64,000 nucleotides of DNA from an uncultured Prevotellaceae bacterium. GTDB lineage: Bacteria > Bacteroidota > Bacteroidia > Bacteroidales > Bacteroidaceae. The translations under genes were made by a program, and so were the position numbers. The DNA lies in the NCBI GenBank assembly GCA_900314655.1, contig OMWC01000002.1:152633-216632 (forward strand). The letters run 5' to 3'. Positions 42,534 through 52,443 of this stretch are shown here, piece by piece (position 1 is the first letter of the stretch; the number at the start of each line of letters is the position of its first letter). The notes under the pieces are model-generated. The model saw nothing but the letters and a program-made list of their open reading frames with translations, searched no databases and had not been told where the DNA came from.

Positions 42534-43385
42534 TTATTTCAAACTCTTCTTGATTTTTTTGATTTTCTTTCTATCAATATACTTTTTCAAGGCTGGCACC
42601 TGACGGGATATCTCGTCGGCCAAAAGACCGGCCACTACCGTAGCCCCATATATATTATAATGTGTATTGTCTTTCCGGCCTTTGGGCACAGAGGGATGTT
42701 CGCCCGGCTTAAACCACATGTGGAGCTTACGGCTTCCCTCCACGCCTAAACCTTGCTCCAAATCGTGTGTAATCTGGTTAGCTTTAATGAAGGGAACATT
42801 CAAGCGCGCGGCTACATTGCGTGGAGAAAGCAGATAGGCACCGTGGGTATCTATCAGCGTGTCGCTATTCACCTTCTCATCCTCATAGACCGTATTACGG
42901 AGAGACTCATCATCTACCGAACTATCTACCTTGCGATAAAAATTACGGCGGACAACAGCATCACACAAGACGGGTATAGCCCCCTTCTCACGTGCTTCCA
43001 ACACGAAACGAGATAGGTTGGCATCAAAGGTTGTTCCAGGATCGGTGTGACGGTCAAGAGCCGGTTTTTCGTCGTTATGGCCAAATTGAATGATAACATA
43101 ATCGCCAGGCTTTATCTTATCGAGCACTTTCTGCCAGCGCCCTTCATCAATGAAACTCTTTGACGAGCGGCCATTGACGGCGTGGTTATCCACCACTACC
43201 CCTCTCTTGAAATACTGCTGGAGCACCATTCCCCAGCCACGTTCCTGCTTGTCGCCAGTAGTATCCTTGTTGGCCATCGTGCTATCGCCAATCATGAACA
43301 CCGTGATGGGTGCCTTCTTCGTAAAGGCACATGCAACAAGCACGAGCGACAATGCCATCAATACCTGAAAAGCCTTTTTCATCAA
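42534..43385 (-). CDS. Exported SGNH hydrolase, rhamnogalacturonan acetylesterase-like
   Basis: The 283-residue protein begins with a signal (MMKKAFQVLMALSLVLVACA); the VACA end could be a lipobox. SGNH blocks are present: block I VFMIGDSTMANK (Ser), block II NHAVNGRSSKSF (Gly), block III IQFGHND (Asn), and block V DNTHYNIYGA with catalytic Asp/His. The arrangement follows rhamnogalacturonan acetylesterases, which remove acetyl groups from pectin. It follows hisS by 5 bp. Confidence 0.88.
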   Translation of the reverse strand: MMKKAFQVLMALSLVLVACAFTKKAPITVFMIGDSTMANKDTTGDKQERGWGMVLQQYFKRGVVVDNHAVNGRSSKSFIDEGRWQKVLDKIKPGDYVIIQFGHNDEKPALDRHTDPGTTFDANLSRFVLEAREKGAIPVLCDAVVRRNFYRKVDSSVDDESLRNTVYEDEKVNSDTLIDTHGAYLLSPRNVAARLNVPFIKANQITHDLEQGLGVEGSRKLHMWFKPGEHPSVPKGRKDNTHYNIYGATVVAGLLADEISRQVPALKKYIDRKKIKKIKKSLK

Positions 43386-43390
43386 TTATA

Positions 43391-44755
43391 TTATTTAGAA
43401 AGTTTTTCCAAAAGATCGTCTGCCGTGACAAGCATCTGCTCGCCGGTAGTCATGTTCTTAAGCGTCACCTTGCCTTCATTGATCTCATTCTCACCGGCAA
43501 GGGCTACGTATGGAATCTGCTTGGCATTGGCATAGCTCATCTGCTTCTTCATCTTGGCACTATCTGGGAACACCTCTGTGCGGATTCCAGCTTGTCGGGC
43601 CTTGGCTGCAATGGGCAGACAATAAGCCATCTCTTTCTCACCGAAATTGATGAAGAGCAACTGAGTTCCGTTGACGGCCTCTTTGGGATAGAGGTCAAGT
43701 TGATTAAGCACGTCATAGATACGGTCCGCACCGAAACTGATGCCTACGCCTGAAAGACCAGGCATACCGAAGATTCCCGTCAGGTTATCGTATCGGCCAC
43801 CACCCGTGATGCTTCCAATCTGCACGTCAAGGGCCTTCACCTCGAATATGGCACCCGTATAGTAGTTCAGTCCGCGAGCCAACGTGAGGTCAAGCTGTAT
43901 TTCATTCTTCAGTCCAGAAGTTTTCAGCGAGTCAAGAATAAACTTCGTCTCTTCCACGCCCTTCAGTCCTGTTTCCGAGTCTTTGAGCACCTCGGCAATG
44001 ACCGTGAGTTTCTCCTCATTAGTTCCTGCCAACGAGATGATTGGCTGAAGCTTCTCAATCTGCTCTTCGGAAAGACCATCCTGACGCAATTCGTCATTCA
44101 CGTTGTCAATACCAATCTTATCCAGTTTGTCGATGGCAACGGTGATGTCAACAATCTTATCGGCAGCACCAATCACCTCGGCTATTCCGGAAAGAATCTT
44201 ACGGTTGTTGATCTTGATCTGCACTCGAACGCCGAAGCGGGTGAACACCGTATCGACAATCTGCATCAGTTCTACCTCGTTGAGCAAAGAATCGCTACCC
44301 ACCACATCGGCATCACACTGATAGAATTCGCGGTAGCGTCCCTTCTGAGGACGATCAGCACGCCATACTGGCTGAATCTGATAACGCTTGAAGGGCAGTT
44401 GCAATTCCTCGCGGTGCATCACCACGTAACGGGCAAAGGGAACGGTGAGGTCATAGCGAAGACCTTTTTCACAGAGACGTGCGGCCAGATGAAGCGAGTT
44501 GCGCTCCAAGAGTTCCTTGTCGTCAATCTTATTGAGATAGTCACCGCTATTAAGGACTTTGAAGAGCAATTTGTCACCCTCTTCGCCATATTTACCCATC
44601 AACGTTCCGAGTGTCTCCATTGCGGGAGTCTCTATCTGCTGAAAACCGTAGAGGGTATATACGTCCTTGATGGTATTGAATATATAGTTGCGCTTAGCCA
44701 TCTCCAACGGAGAGAAGTCGCGCGTTCCTTTAGGGATATTGGGTTTCTGGGCCAT
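43391..44755 (-). CDS. hisS: Histidyl-tRNA synthetase
   Basis: The 454-residue class II synthetase charges tRNA-His. It starts with [15 protein letters not shown], the family motif KGTRD, then motif 2 region [11 protein letters not shown] with [21 protein letters not shown], the HisA motifs [14 protein letters not shown] and GGGRYDNL, and an anticodon-binding domain at about 345-454. It follows purA by 28 bp. Confidence 0.97.
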   Translation of the reverse strand: MAQKPNIPKGTRDFSPLEMAKRNYIFNTIKDVYTLYGFQQIETPAMETLGTLMGKYGEEGDKLLFKVLNSGDYLNKIDDKELLERNSLHLAARLCEKGLRYDLTVPFARYVVMHREELQLPFKRYQIQPVWRADRPQKGRYREFYQCDADVVGSDSLLNEVELMQIVDTVFTRFGVRVQIKINNRKILSGIAEVIGAADKIVDITVAIDKLDKIGIDNVNDELRQDGLSEEQIEKLQPIISLAGTNEEKLTVIAEVLKDSETGLKGVEETKFILDSLKTSGLKNEIQLDLTLARGLNYYTGAIFEVKALDVQIGSITGGGRYDNLTGIFGMPGLSGVGISFGADRIYDVLNQLDLYPKEAVNGTQLLFINFGEKEMAYCLPIAAKARQAGIRTEVFPDSAKMKKQMSYANAKQIPYVALAGENEINEGKVTLKNMTTGEQMLVTADDLLEKLSK

Positions 44756-44783
44756 TATTTGGTTTTAAGATTCTTTCATTCAT

Positions 44784-46058
44784 TTATTTTCTCACAATAG
44801 TCTGGTCACGGTCAGGACCGATGGAGATAATCTTGATGGGAGTCTCCAACTCTGCCTCCAGGAACTTGATGTAATCAGAGAATTCCTTGGGGAACTGATC
44901 TTCAGAAGTGAACTTCGTCATATCGGTCTTCCATCCGGGCAACTCTTTATATACAGGCTCTATGCCTTCCTCAATGTTGTAGGGGAAATGATCTATTTCC
45001 TGACCATTCTGCTTGTAGGCAACACAGGCCTTGATGGTATCGAAGCCATCGAGTACATCGCTCTTCATCATAATGAGCTGCGTGACGCCATTCACATCAA
45101 TTGCATAGCGCAGAGCCACCAAGTCGATCCATCCGCAACGGCGTTCGCGCCCTGTCACGGCTCCATACTCATGGCCGAGATCACGAATCTTGGCACCCGT
45201 CTCATCAAAGAGTTCTGTGGGGAATGGTCCGGCACCAACACGAGTGCAATAGGCCTTCATGATACCAAACACCTCTCCCACCTTGTTTGGGCCGATACCC
45301 AAACCGGTGCAAGCTCCAGCACAGATGGTATTCGAAGAAGTGACAAAAGGATAGCTGCCGAAATCCACGTCGAGCATCGTGCCCTGAGCGCCTTCACAAA
45401 GGATGCTCTTGCCTGATTTCAGAAGCTGGTTGATTTCGTATTCGCTATCCACGATCTGGAACTGCTTCATATATTCAATGCCTTCCATCCAGGTTTTCTC
45501 CACCTCCGTGATGTCATAGTCGGTATAGTTGAGCGACTTCAGGATAGCTTCATGGCGTGCCTTATGGGCAGCATATTTCTCGGCAAAGTTCTCGAAGACG
45601 TCACCCACACGCAATCCGTTACGCGAAATCTTATCAGTATAGGTCGGTCCGATGCCCTTGCCTGTCGTTCCCACCTTGCTCTTGCCTTTCTGAGCCTCAT
45701 AGGCAGCATCGAGCACCCGATGGGTAGGCATGATGAGATGGGCCTTCTTGGAAATGTGCAGACGATTCTTCAGATCGTGTCCGCTCTTTTCAAGGTCTTT
45801 GGCCTCCGCCATAAACAAGTCGGGTGCCAAAACCACGCCATTACCAATGATGTTCACCTTGCCTCCCTGGAAGATTCCTGAGGGAATAGAACGCAGCACG
45901 TATTTTTCACCTTCAAACTCCAGCGTATGGCCGGCATTCGGGCCACCCTGAAAGCGTGCCACGACGTCATACTGCGGTGTGAGAACATCCACGACCTTAC
46001 CTTTACCTTCGTCTCCCCATTGTAAACCGAGGAGAACGTCAACTTTTCCTTTTTGCAT
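44784..46058 (-). CDS. purA: Adenylosuccinate synthetase
   Basis: PurA makes adenylosuccinate from IMP, aspartate and GTP. The 424-residue protein starts DVLLGLQWGDEGKGKVVDVL with the catalytic Asp and GDEGKGK loop, then GGPNAGHTLEF, GTTGKGIGPTYTDK, CEGAQGTMLDVDFGSYPFVT, and GRERRCGWIDLVALRY. It lies 6 bp after the second Fur-type gene and before hisS, so purine, His-tRNA and regulator genes share one unit. Confidence 0.97.
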   Translation of the reverse strand: MQKGKVDVLLGLQWGDEGKGKVVDVLTPQYDVVARFQGGPNAGHTLEFEGEKYVLRSIPSGIFQGGKVNIIGNGVVLAPDLFMAEAKDLEKSGHDLKNRLHISKKAHLIMPTHRVLDAAYEAQKGKSKVGTTGKGIGPTYTDKISRNGLRVGDVFENFAEKYAAHKARHEAILKSLNYTDYDITEVEKTWMEGIEYMKQFQIVDSEYEINQLLKSGKSILCEGAQGTMLDVDFGSYPFVTSSNTICAGACTGLGIGPNKVGEVFGIMKAYCTRVGAGPFPTELFDETGAKIRDLGHEYGAVTGRERRCGWIDLVALRYAIDVNGVTQLIMMKSDVLDGFDTIKACVAYKQNGQEIDHFPYNIEEGIEPVYKELPGWKTDMTKFTSEDQFPKEFSDYIKFLEAELETPIKIISIGPDRDQTIVRK

Positions 46059-46064
46059 TTCTGT

Positions 46065-46541
46065 TTAACTATTTAATCTTTTCTTATTCTTTTTTCTTGT
46101 GATTTTCGCCACACAAGTGCTGCAAACGCCATACACGTAAAGCGAATAGCTGTCGCGGCGAAAACGTTTCAGGCGGGTTTCATCCAAGGCCTGTTCCACT
46201 TTGGGAGCCTTTATCTCTGCAACCTTCCCGCATGCGGTGCACACCTGATAGCAATGGTTGGCAGACTCATAACTGGCTTGGTACATCGTGCCCATGCTCA
46301 GCCGATGACAAACCACCAGATGGAGGCTCACAAAGAGGTTCAACGCATTATAAAGCGTGGCACGGCTGACGGGAAAGAAATCCTCTTCTATCTTTTCACT
46401 CAACTCCTGGATGGAGAAATGGCCATTGAAACTATATACCGCATCGAGCACCGCAAAGCGCTCGGGCGTCTTACGGAGTTTGTTATCGTCCAGATATTTG
46501 GTCAGAATCTGCCTCACAGCAGTTTTGTTGTTTTCTTTCAT
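46065..46541 (-). CDS. Fur family regulator 2
   Basis: The 158-residue protein has the Fur winged helix (RKTPERFAVLDAVYSFNGHF and VSRATLYNALNLFVSL), a HCYQVCTACGKV zinc knuckle and a second CSTC near the C terminus. The metal-sensing histidines of PerR and Fur are less complete than in regulator 1, so the metal or signal is unclear. It is the first gene of the purA-hisS unit. The promoter box is 35 bases before the ATG. Confidence 0.9.
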   Translation of the reverse strand: MKENNKTAVRQILTKYLDDNKLRKTPERFAVLDAVYSFNGHFSIQELSEKIEEDFFPVSRATLYNALNLFVSLHLVVCHRLSMGTMYQASYESANHCYQVCTACGKVAEIKAPKVEQALDETRLKRFRRDSYSLYVYGVCSTCVAKITRKKNKKRLNS

Positions 46542-46576
46542 CTGCTCAAATAAAGAGGTTCGCTCACAAATTCGTG

Positions 46577-46584
46577 CAAATTTA
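46577..46584 (-). promoter_or_regulatory. Promoter -7 box of Fur family gene 2
   Basis: The minus strand reads TAAATTTG, 35 bases before the ATG at 46541. The box lies between the AlkD-like stop and this gene. Confidence 0.62.
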
Positions 46585-46617
46585 CAACAATTTTTTATAA
46601 AAGACGGCTATTTAAAA

Positions 46618-47244
46618 TCAAAAAATTCCTAAATTAAGTGTTTTCAACGCACTTTCACTTATTTGTGCATAATCATCCCCTAATGATGCGAATCTCTGCA
46701 CGCTATTCATGGCCGCATGGCGGATGCTGACGGAAGGGCTTTGCAAGGCGGTCAGAGCCTGATCAAGAAATTCCTGAATACCACGCTCGTTTGGCTCCTG
46801 ACCTTTCATGAAGAGGCGCGAAAGAAGATTGTAGCCACATATCTGCTCCATTTCATTGTCACTGGCAATCCATTGAAATGCCATCACCGGTGCATAATCA
46901 AGATGCTGATAGAGATTGAAGGCAGCCATTTCGGCAATCTCCTGCGAGGGCGTCTGCTCCATCCAGAGCTCCACAATCTCAGGGAGCATCTCTTCGGGCG
47001 GCATGATCATCGTAGCGAGAATCTTGCATTCCCGGATATCCTCTTTCCACAAAGCTATGGCCAATGCATAATCCTTGCCATACTGAGAGGCCATTTGGCG
47101 GAGATCGGGAATGCTTACACCCCAATTGATTTTATAATCGAGTCCCTTCTCACGCATGGAGCGCGAAGCCGTGCCGTCCATCCTCAGGAAGAACGAGCGC
47201 TTGATGGCCTTCAATTTCTCTTGTGTCTGATTATCCATAGTCAT
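46618..47244 (-). CDS. DNA alkylation repair protein, AlkD-like
   Basis: The 208-residue protein is all helical with HEAT-like repeats (KINWGVSIPDLRQMASQYGK, FNLYQHLDYAPVMAFQWIAS), like AlkC/AlkD glycosylases, which remove alkylated bases. The aromatic and Asp residues of the AlkD pocket cannot be assigned from reading. The ATG directly abuts the DPP III stop, so the genes are coupled; an ATG two codons later is also possible. Confidence 0.78.
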   Translation of the reverse strand: MTMDNQTQEKLKAIKRSFFLRMDGTASRSMREKGLDYKINWGVSIPDLRQMASQYGKDYALAIALWKEDIRECKILATMIMPPEEMLPEIVELWMEQTPSQEIAEMAAFNLYQHLDYAPVMAFQWIASDNEMEQICGYNLLSRLFMKGQEPNERGIQEFLDQALTALQSPSVSIRHAAMNSVQRFASLGDDYAQISESALKTLNLGIF

Positions 47245-49167
47245 TCAGTTCATCACACTATAATCGCGGCTATATCGAAGCATTTGGTCGGTATAGCTCT
47301 CCGTGTAATCGAGTTCCACATCCACGATCTGACCTTCACTATCCTCAATCGGGCGCATTACGGGATTGAGAAAACCCTTGTATGGAGCCAGATTCAACTT
47401 CGCATAGCGGTCGAGAATCTCCTGATGCAAATCCGCATCCACCTTCACCGCATACCGCTCCACCAATTCGCGGGCCGACTCAAAGTCTCCCTCGCTCTTG
47501 ATGCGCTGGATTTCGGCCAGCAATTCGGCAATAAGGCGACGTAGCTGCTGATAATCATTTATACGGATATAGGTCTTCCCGTCTCGCTTCAGCAGCTCAA
47601 TAGCATCACCATGCGCATAGCACCAATGAGCAATCAAGGCGCGGTTGCGCATGTGCGCCTCTTCTATCTGATGGCCGGGTTTGATACGCGTCAGCTGGGT
47701 CAAGAGTCCGTTCATCATATAGGTGTAATACTGGCTCTTATAGGCCTCCATATCGGGCGTGAGACCGAGTTCCACAAGTTTTTCGTCGGCTATGTAGTAA
47801 AGTCCGAAGAGGTCGGCACGAGCTTCCTCTATAGTGTTGCCATAGTTCTTCAGGGCATCGGGGTCAACACCCGGAAGCAGCTGGCCGCTACCATGCCCCA
47901 GACATTCATGAAGATCCGTGTGGAGGTCATCGCAGACATCGCCATATTTATCTACCAGGGAAATCGTCTCGGCATCTACCACAAACTCCTCCCGGAAACC
48001 ATTGCCATGAGCTGCCTTGTTGTAGGCGTCGGTTAGGTTTCCAATAGTCACGCTCTTAGAGCCATGTTCCGCCCGAATCCAGTCAGCATTGGGCAAGTTG
48101 ATGCCGATAGCCGTCGAGGGATATTCATCACCACCGAGCATCGCCGCGCAAATCACGTTGGCCGTAACACCCTTCACCTTCGGCTTGCGAAAACGCGGGT
48201 CAACGGGTGAATGGTCTTCAAACCACTGGGCGTTGTCCGATATGGTCTGCGTGCGCTTGGTAGCCTCCAGGTCTCTGTATTCCACGATACCTTCCCACGA
48301 GCCTTTCAAGCCCAGGGGATCGCCATATACCTCGATGAACCCGTTGATGAAATCCACCCGCGAACGATGCTCCGTCACCCATTGGATGCAATAGAGGTTG
48401 AAGAGCCGCAGATCTCCCGTCTCATAATAGCGGATAAGCGTGGCAATATACGTGCGCTGGTCATCGTTCTCGGCCACGCCCATCGCCTTCCGGAGCCAGT
48501 AAGTAATGTGACGGATGGTCTCGCCATACTTGCCTTCGGCGCACCACTTGTCTTCCATTATCCTTCCCTCGCGTTTCACGAGCGTGGAGTTCAGTCCATA
48601 GGAGAGCGGCTCGGAATCAGTAGCGTCTTTCACCGATGCATAATACGCCTCTACCTCCTGCTGGCTCACCCCGTCGTAGAAATTACAGGCTGACGTCTTC
48701 ACGAGATCTACCCCGTCGGCCTTGTTCACACGCTTGGGCAATACTTCGGGATCAAAAATCATGGGAAACAGATCCTCGTAGTCGGCTTCATTCTCGCCCA
48801 CGGCCGCAAGCATCTCCCGGAGAAACGACTCATCGAAACCAGGCACGAACTTCTCGCATCCGTAATGATGATAGATACCGTTTGAGAACCACACTCGTTT
48901 CAGATAAATCTCCAAGGCCTTGAAATCCTCGCTTTCGCGGTTACCTTGATAACGCGCAAATACAACCTCCAGCATCTTGCGGATACGAAGGTTGTATTTA
49001 CCAAACTGGTCGAAAGTGATGTCACGCCCCCATAGCGTTGCTTCCGACAAATAATATACGAGTTGCTTCTGTTGAGCCGTAAGGCTTTCAAAACCATTCA
49101 GGCGATACCTCAGCAACTGCAAGTCAGCGAAGCGCTCGTCTGAATAATTGAAGTCTTCCGATTGCAT
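47245..49167 (-). CDS. Dipeptidyl peptidase III (M49 family)
   Basis: This zinc enzyme releases dipeptides from N termini of short peptides. The 640-residue protein has the M49 zinc motif as HECLGH (about residue 420), the short HExxGH form of Bacteroidota, and the second motif EEARAD (about 445). The first residues MQSEDFNYSDERFADLQLLR have no signal peptide, so it should be cytosolic. It lies 4 bp downstream of an AraC-like gene and directly upstream of the AlkD-like gene. Confidence 0.93.
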   Translation of the reverse strand: MQSEDFNYSDERFADLQLLRYRLNGFESLTAQQKQLVYYLSEATLWGRDITFDQFGKYNLRIRKMLEVVFARYQGNRESEDFKALEIYLKRVWFSNGIYHHYGCEKFVPGFDESFLREMLAAVGENEADYEDLFPMIFDPEVLPKRVNKADGVDLVKTSACNFYDGVSQQEVEAYYASVKDATDSEPLSYGLNSTLVKREGRIMEDKWCAEGKYGETIRHITYWLRKAMGVAENDDQRTYIATLIRYYETGDLRLFNLYCIQWVTEHRSRVDFINGFIEVYGDPLGLKGSWEGIVEYRDLEATKRTQTISDNAQWFEDHSPVDPRFRKPKVKGVTANVICAAMLGGDEYPSTAIGINLPNADWIRAEHGSKSVTIGNLTDAYNKAAHGNGFREEFVVDAETISLVDKYGDVCDDLHTDLHECLGHGSGQLLPGVDPDALKNYGNTIEEARADLFGLYYIADEKLVELGLTPDMEAYKSQYYTYMMNGLLTQLTRIKPGHQIEEAHMRNRALIAHWCYAHGDAIELLKRDGKTYIRINDYQQLRRLIAELLAEIQRIKSEGDFESARELVERYAVKVDADLHQEILDRYAKLNLAPYKGFLNPVMRPIEDSEGQIVDVELDYTESYTDQMLRYSRDYSVMN

Positions 49168-49171
49168 TTTG

Positions 49172-49645
49172 TTACTCTTTATTTGATTTCTTTTTATTGC
49201 GCTTCAGCGGCCTCTTGGCTTCTTGCGGATGCTGGGTGTAATGGCGGAGCTTATACTCACGCGGCGTGATGCCGTTCAGCTTGTAGAAAGAAGCATAGAA
49301 CGACTGCCTGTTGGCGAATCCCACCATGTCGCTGATGTCCTCCATGTTTAGGTCACGATAGCGCTTATCGACAAGCAAGGTCATAGCCTCCTCGATGCGG
49401 AATTTGTTTACAAATGAGGTGTAGTTCATGTGAAATCTCACATTCACCACAGCTGAAATGTAACGGGTGTTCGTACCAAGGCCTTCAGCCAGTTTCTTGG
49501 CCGAATAGTCCTTGTCCTTGTACTTTTTTTGAATGAGAATGATGTCCAGAATCTTTTCCTTAAGTTCGTCCATCAGTCGTGGACTCACCAGGCTGCGGTA
49601 GGCGGCTTCCTTCTCCTTCAATTCAGTAATGTTATACTTTGCCAT
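49172..49645 (-). CDS. AraC-like DNA-binding protein (157 aa)
   Basis: The protein contains one AraC-type double helix-turn-helix (about residues 45-130): YSAKKLAEGLGTNTRYISAV and MEDISDMVGFANRQSFYASF, ending NGITPREYK. There is only a short N-terminal helical segment and no sensor domain, so it may need a partner. The C terminus is basic (PLKRNKKKSNKE). It lies upstream of DPP III on the same strand and has a promoter box 50 bases before the ATG. Confidence 0.88.
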   Translation of the reverse strand: MAKYNITELKEKEAAYRSLVSPRLMDELKEKILDIILIQKKYKDKDYSAKKLAEGLGTNTRYISAVVNVRFHMNYTSFVNKFRIEEAMTLLVDKRYRDLNMEDISDMVGFANRQSFYASFYKLNGITPREYKLRHYTQHPQEAKRPLKRNKKKSNKE

Positions 49646-49695
49646 ACCTGTAGTTAAAAATGTTATTTTTGTTGATTTATCTTGTAATTATAAGG

Positions 49696-49703
49696 CAAAA
49701 ATA
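49696..49703 (-). promoter_or_regulatory. Promoter -7 box of the AraC-like gene
   Basis: The minus strand reads TATTTTTG, 50 bases before the ATG at 49645. Confidence 0.6.
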
Positions 49704-49757
49704 ACAAAAAAATCCGAAATCGTCAAAAATTTAGGGATTTTTTTGCTTAAAAAAGCA

Positions 49758-49765
49758 TAACTTTG
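49758..49765 (+). promoter_or_regulatory. Promoter -7 box of recQ
   Basis: TAACTTTG lies 28 bases before the ATG at 49794 and diverges from the AraC-like promoter. Confidence 0.68.
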
Positions 49766-49793
49766 TACCTAAAACCCCAAAAACGGCTATTTT

Positions 49794-51623
49794 ATGCTGG
49801 AAATCAACGACATATTAAAGAATTATTACGGTTATCACTCGTTTCGTCCGCAACAGGAAGAAATCATCCGAAACGTCATGGACGGACACGATTCGCTCGT
49901 GCTGATGCCTACCGGTGGAGGAAAGAGTCTGTGCTATCAGATTCCTGCACTGGCCATGAAGGGCACAGCCATTGTCATATCTCCGCTGATCAGCCTCATG
50001 CGCGATCAGGTGGAAGCCCTACGGGCCAACGGCATCGAGGCGGCAGCTCTCAATAGCGGAAACGACCTCACGGACGACACCATCATCCGTAGAAAATGCC
50101 TCTCAGGGGATTTGAAATTACTTTACGTTTCACCAGAAAGGCTTTTAGCCGAAACCGACTATCTGCTGAAGTCTATCCACATCTCGCTCTTTGCCATCGA
50201 CGAGGCGCATTGCATCTCGCAATGGGGCCACGATTTTCGTCCCGAATACACCCAGCTCAACATCCTGCGCGAACGCTTCCCCGACATACCCGTGATGGCA
50301 CTCACGGCAACAGCCGACAAGGTGACGCGACAAGACATCCTGAAACAGCTCTGCCTGCGCGACCCGAAAGTGTTCATTTCATCCTTCGACCGCCCCAACT
50401 TAAGCCTCACGGTGAAGCGCGGAATGACGGCTAAAGAGAAACTAAAGTACATGTTTAACTTTATACGCCAACATACTGATGAAGCGGGCATTATCTATTG
50501 CCTTTCAAGAAAGAATACGGAGAAGGTATGCCAGGATCTGTTGAAGATGGGAATCAGCGCAACCGTCTATCACGCGGGGCTTTCCACATCCGAGCGCAAC
50601 CGTGCACAGGAGGCGTTCAAGCAAGACCAGGTGCAGGTGGTTTGCGCCACGATTGCATTCGGCATGGGAATCGACAAGAGCAACGTGCGCTGGATTATCC
50701 ATTACAACCTTCCTAAGAGTATCGAGAGTTTCTATCAGGAGATAGGTCGTGCGGGACGTGATGGCGCTCCCGCCGATACCGTTCTTTTCTATAATCTCGC
50801 CGACGTGATTACGCTCCGAAGTTTTGCTGAAGAAAGCGGACAAAAGCAGGTAAACTACGAAAAGCTCGACCGCATGCAGGAATATGCCGAATCGAGCGTT
50901 TGCAGAAGGCGCATCTTATTGAATTATTTCGGCGAAGAGACAGCCTGCGATTGCGGCAATTGTGATGTTTGTGAACATCCTCCACGCCGTTTTGACGGTA
51001 CGATTATCGTCCAGAAGGCACTTTCGGCAGTGGCACGTGCCGAAGAGCAAATCCGCACGAGCACCGTTGTGGAAATCCTGAAGGGCATGCTCTCGCCTAC
51101 CGTCAGACGATTCCACTACAATGAACTGAAGACGTTCGGCGTAGGCAAGGATATTTCCACCCAGGACTGGCAGGACTATCTGCTGCAGATGCTCCACATG
51201 GGCTACATCGAGATAGCCTACGATCAGCAAAACGCGGTCAAGATCACCCACCAGGGATGGGACGTGCTGCACGGCAAGACAAAAGTGCAGTTGGCTGTCA
51301 TCGACCGCAACACGGAGGCCCCGAAGCCACGCAAGAAACGCGACCTGCGCCTGGAAATACCATCCATTCGCATTCCTGGCATAGAGAAGCCCGAAGGCAT
51401 AGAAGACCCGAAACTATTCGAGGCTCTGCGGGCGCTGCGCAAGCAACTGGCCGACGCTCAAGGGTTCCCGGCCTACATCGTGCTTTCCGACAAAGTGCTC
51501 CATCTGCTTGCCGCTCAAAAACCCGTCACAATCGAGGAATTCGGTATGATTTCGGGCATCGGAGAGTTCAAGAAACAGAAGTATGGAGAAGCCTTCACGT
51601 CACTAATTCAGCGGTATAAATGA
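49794..51623 (+). CDS. recQ: ATP-dependent DNA helicase RecQ
   Basis: RecQ unwinds DNA 3' to 5' in repair. The 609-residue protein has FRPQQEEIIRNVMDG, Walker A MPTGGGKSLCYQ, the RecQ DExH box IDEAHCISQWGHDFRPEY, motif IV-VI stretches (GIIYCLSRKNTEKV, IGRAGRDGAPADTVLFY), a zinc region CRRRILLNYFGEE with CDCGNCDVC, and a C-terminal HRDC domain (about 525-609). It has its own promoter box and no partner genes. Confidence 0.97.
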   Translation: MLEINDILKNYYGYHSFRPQQEEIIRNVMDGHDSLVLMPTGGGKSLCYQIPALAMKGTAIVISPLISLMRDQVEALRANGIEAAALNSGNDLTDDTIIRRKCLSGDLKLLYVSPERLLAETDYLLKSIHISLFAIDEAHCISQWGHDFRPEYTQLNILRERFPDIPVMALTATADKVTRQDILKQLCLRDPKVFISSFDRPNLSLTVKRGMTAKEKLKYMFNFIRQHTDEAGIIYCLSRKNTEKVCQDLLKMGISATVYHAGLSTSERNRAQEAFKQDQVQVVCATIAFGMGIDKSNVRWIIHYNLPKSIESFYQEIGRAGRDGAPADTVLFYNLADVITLRSFAEESGQKQVNYEKLDRMQEYAESSVCRRRILLNYFGEETACDCGNCDVCEHPPRRFDGTIIVQKALSAVARAEEQIRTSTVVEILKGMLSPTVRRFHYNELKTFGVGKDISTQDWQDYLLQMLHMGYIEIAYDQQNAVKITHQGWDVLHGKTKVQLAVIDRNTEAPKPRKKRDLRLEIPSIRIPGIEKPEGIEDPKLFEALRALRKQLADAQGFPAYIVLSDKVLHLLAAQKPVTIEEFGMISGIGEFKKQKYGEAFTSLIQRYK

Positions 51624-51664
51624 AATTTATAGGCGAAATATTTGGCTGTTTCGGAGAATTGTTG

Positions 51665-51672
51665 TAATTTTG
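51665..51672 (+). promoter_or_regulatory. Promoter -7 box of rplU-rpmA
   Basis: TAATTTTG lies 92 bases before the rplU ATG, leaving a leader that is GC-rich and can fold. Confidence 0.7.
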
Positions 51673-51676
51673 CAGC

Positions 51677-51764
51677 CGATTTTTGAATCCGTGGGGGCTC
51701 AGAGAAGCAGCGGCACGGTGTCGCTCGCCTCGCGGAAAAACCCGTTTAAACATACAAAAAACAA
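51677..51764 (+). promoter_or_regulatory. Structured 5' leader of rplU
   Basis: The leader is unusually GC-rich compared with other leaders in the window. CCGTG (51689-51693) can pair with CACGG (51714-51718), and GCGAGG-like bases after 51725 may add a second stem. Ribosomal protein leaders often bind their own product, but I do not recognise this as a known Rfam element. Confidence 0.4.
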
Positions 51765-52082
51765 ATGTACGCAATCGTAGAGATTAACGGTCAGCAGTTC
51801 AAGGTTGAGCAGGGCAAGAAACTCTTCGTCAACCACATCAAGGACGCTGAAGAAGGTCAGACCGTTGAGTTTGACAAGGTTCTCCTCGTTGACAACGATG
51901 GAGCCGTGACGGTAGGTGCACCAACCGTAGAAGGTGCGAAAGTAGTAGCCGAGGTGAAAAACCCGCTCGTGAAGGGCGACAAGGTGATTGTCTTCAAGAT
52001 GAAGCGCCGCAAGGACAGCCGCAAGAAGAACGGTCATCGCCAGCAGTACACCGAGGTGGAAATCAAATCAGTAACCGCTTAA
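51765..52082 (+). CDS. rplU: 50S ribosomal protein L21
   Basis: L21 binds 23S rRNA in the large subunit. The 105-residue protein begins [20 protein letters not shown] and contains [20 protein letters not shown] and [20 protein letters not shown], the family pattern. It precedes rpmA by 19 bp, the usual order. Confidence 0.98.
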   Translation: MYAIVEINGQQFKVEQGKKLFVNHIKDAEEGQTVEFDKVLLVDNDGAVTVGAPTVEGAKVVAEVKNPLVKGDKVIVFKMKRRKDSRKKNGHRQQYTEVEIKSVTA

Positions 52083-52101
52083 ATTTCAGGAGGACTTTAG
52101 A

Positions 52102-52368
52102 ATGGCACATAAAAAAGGTGTAGGTAGTTCTAAGAACGGACGCGAGTCAGCAGCTCAGCGACTTGGCGTGAAGATCTGGGGTGGACAGAAAGTCATTGCC
52201 GGCAACATCATCGTTCGCCAGCGCGGTACGAAGCACAACCCAGGCAACAATGTAGGCATTGGTAAGGACGATACGCTCTATGCTCTCGTTGACGGTGTGG
52301 TTAACTTCAAGAAGGGCCGCAACAACAAGAGCACAGTATCAGTAATCCCCGCTGAGGCTGAAGCATAA
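52102..52368 (+). CDS. rpmA: 50S ribosomal protein L27
   Basis: L27 sits near the peptidyl transferase centre. The 88-residue protein begins [20 protein letters not shown] with the conserved basic N terminus, then [20 protein letters not shown] and [20 protein letters not shown]. An AGGAGG-like site (TTCAGGAGGAC at 52086-52096) is one of the few clear Shine-Dalgarno sequences in this window. A terminator follows. Confidence 0.98.
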   Translation: MAHKKGVGSSKNGRESAAQRLGVKIWGGQKVIAGNIIVRQRGTKHNPGNNVGIGKDDTLYALVDGVVNFKKGRNNKSTVSVIPAEAEA

Positions 52369-52401
52369 ACAGTAAACAACTTATTCCAAACAAACAACAG
52401 G

Positions 52402-52428
52402 AACCTCTGCCCCATCCGGGTGGAGGTT
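52402..52428 (+). terminator. Terminator after rpmA
   Basis: ACCTC (52403-52407) pairs with GAGGT (52423-52427), and the inner CCC/GGG extends the stem; TTTTC follows. It lies 34 bp after the rpmA stop. Confidence 0.8.
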
Positions 52429-52443
52429 TTCTGCATTTTCAGG

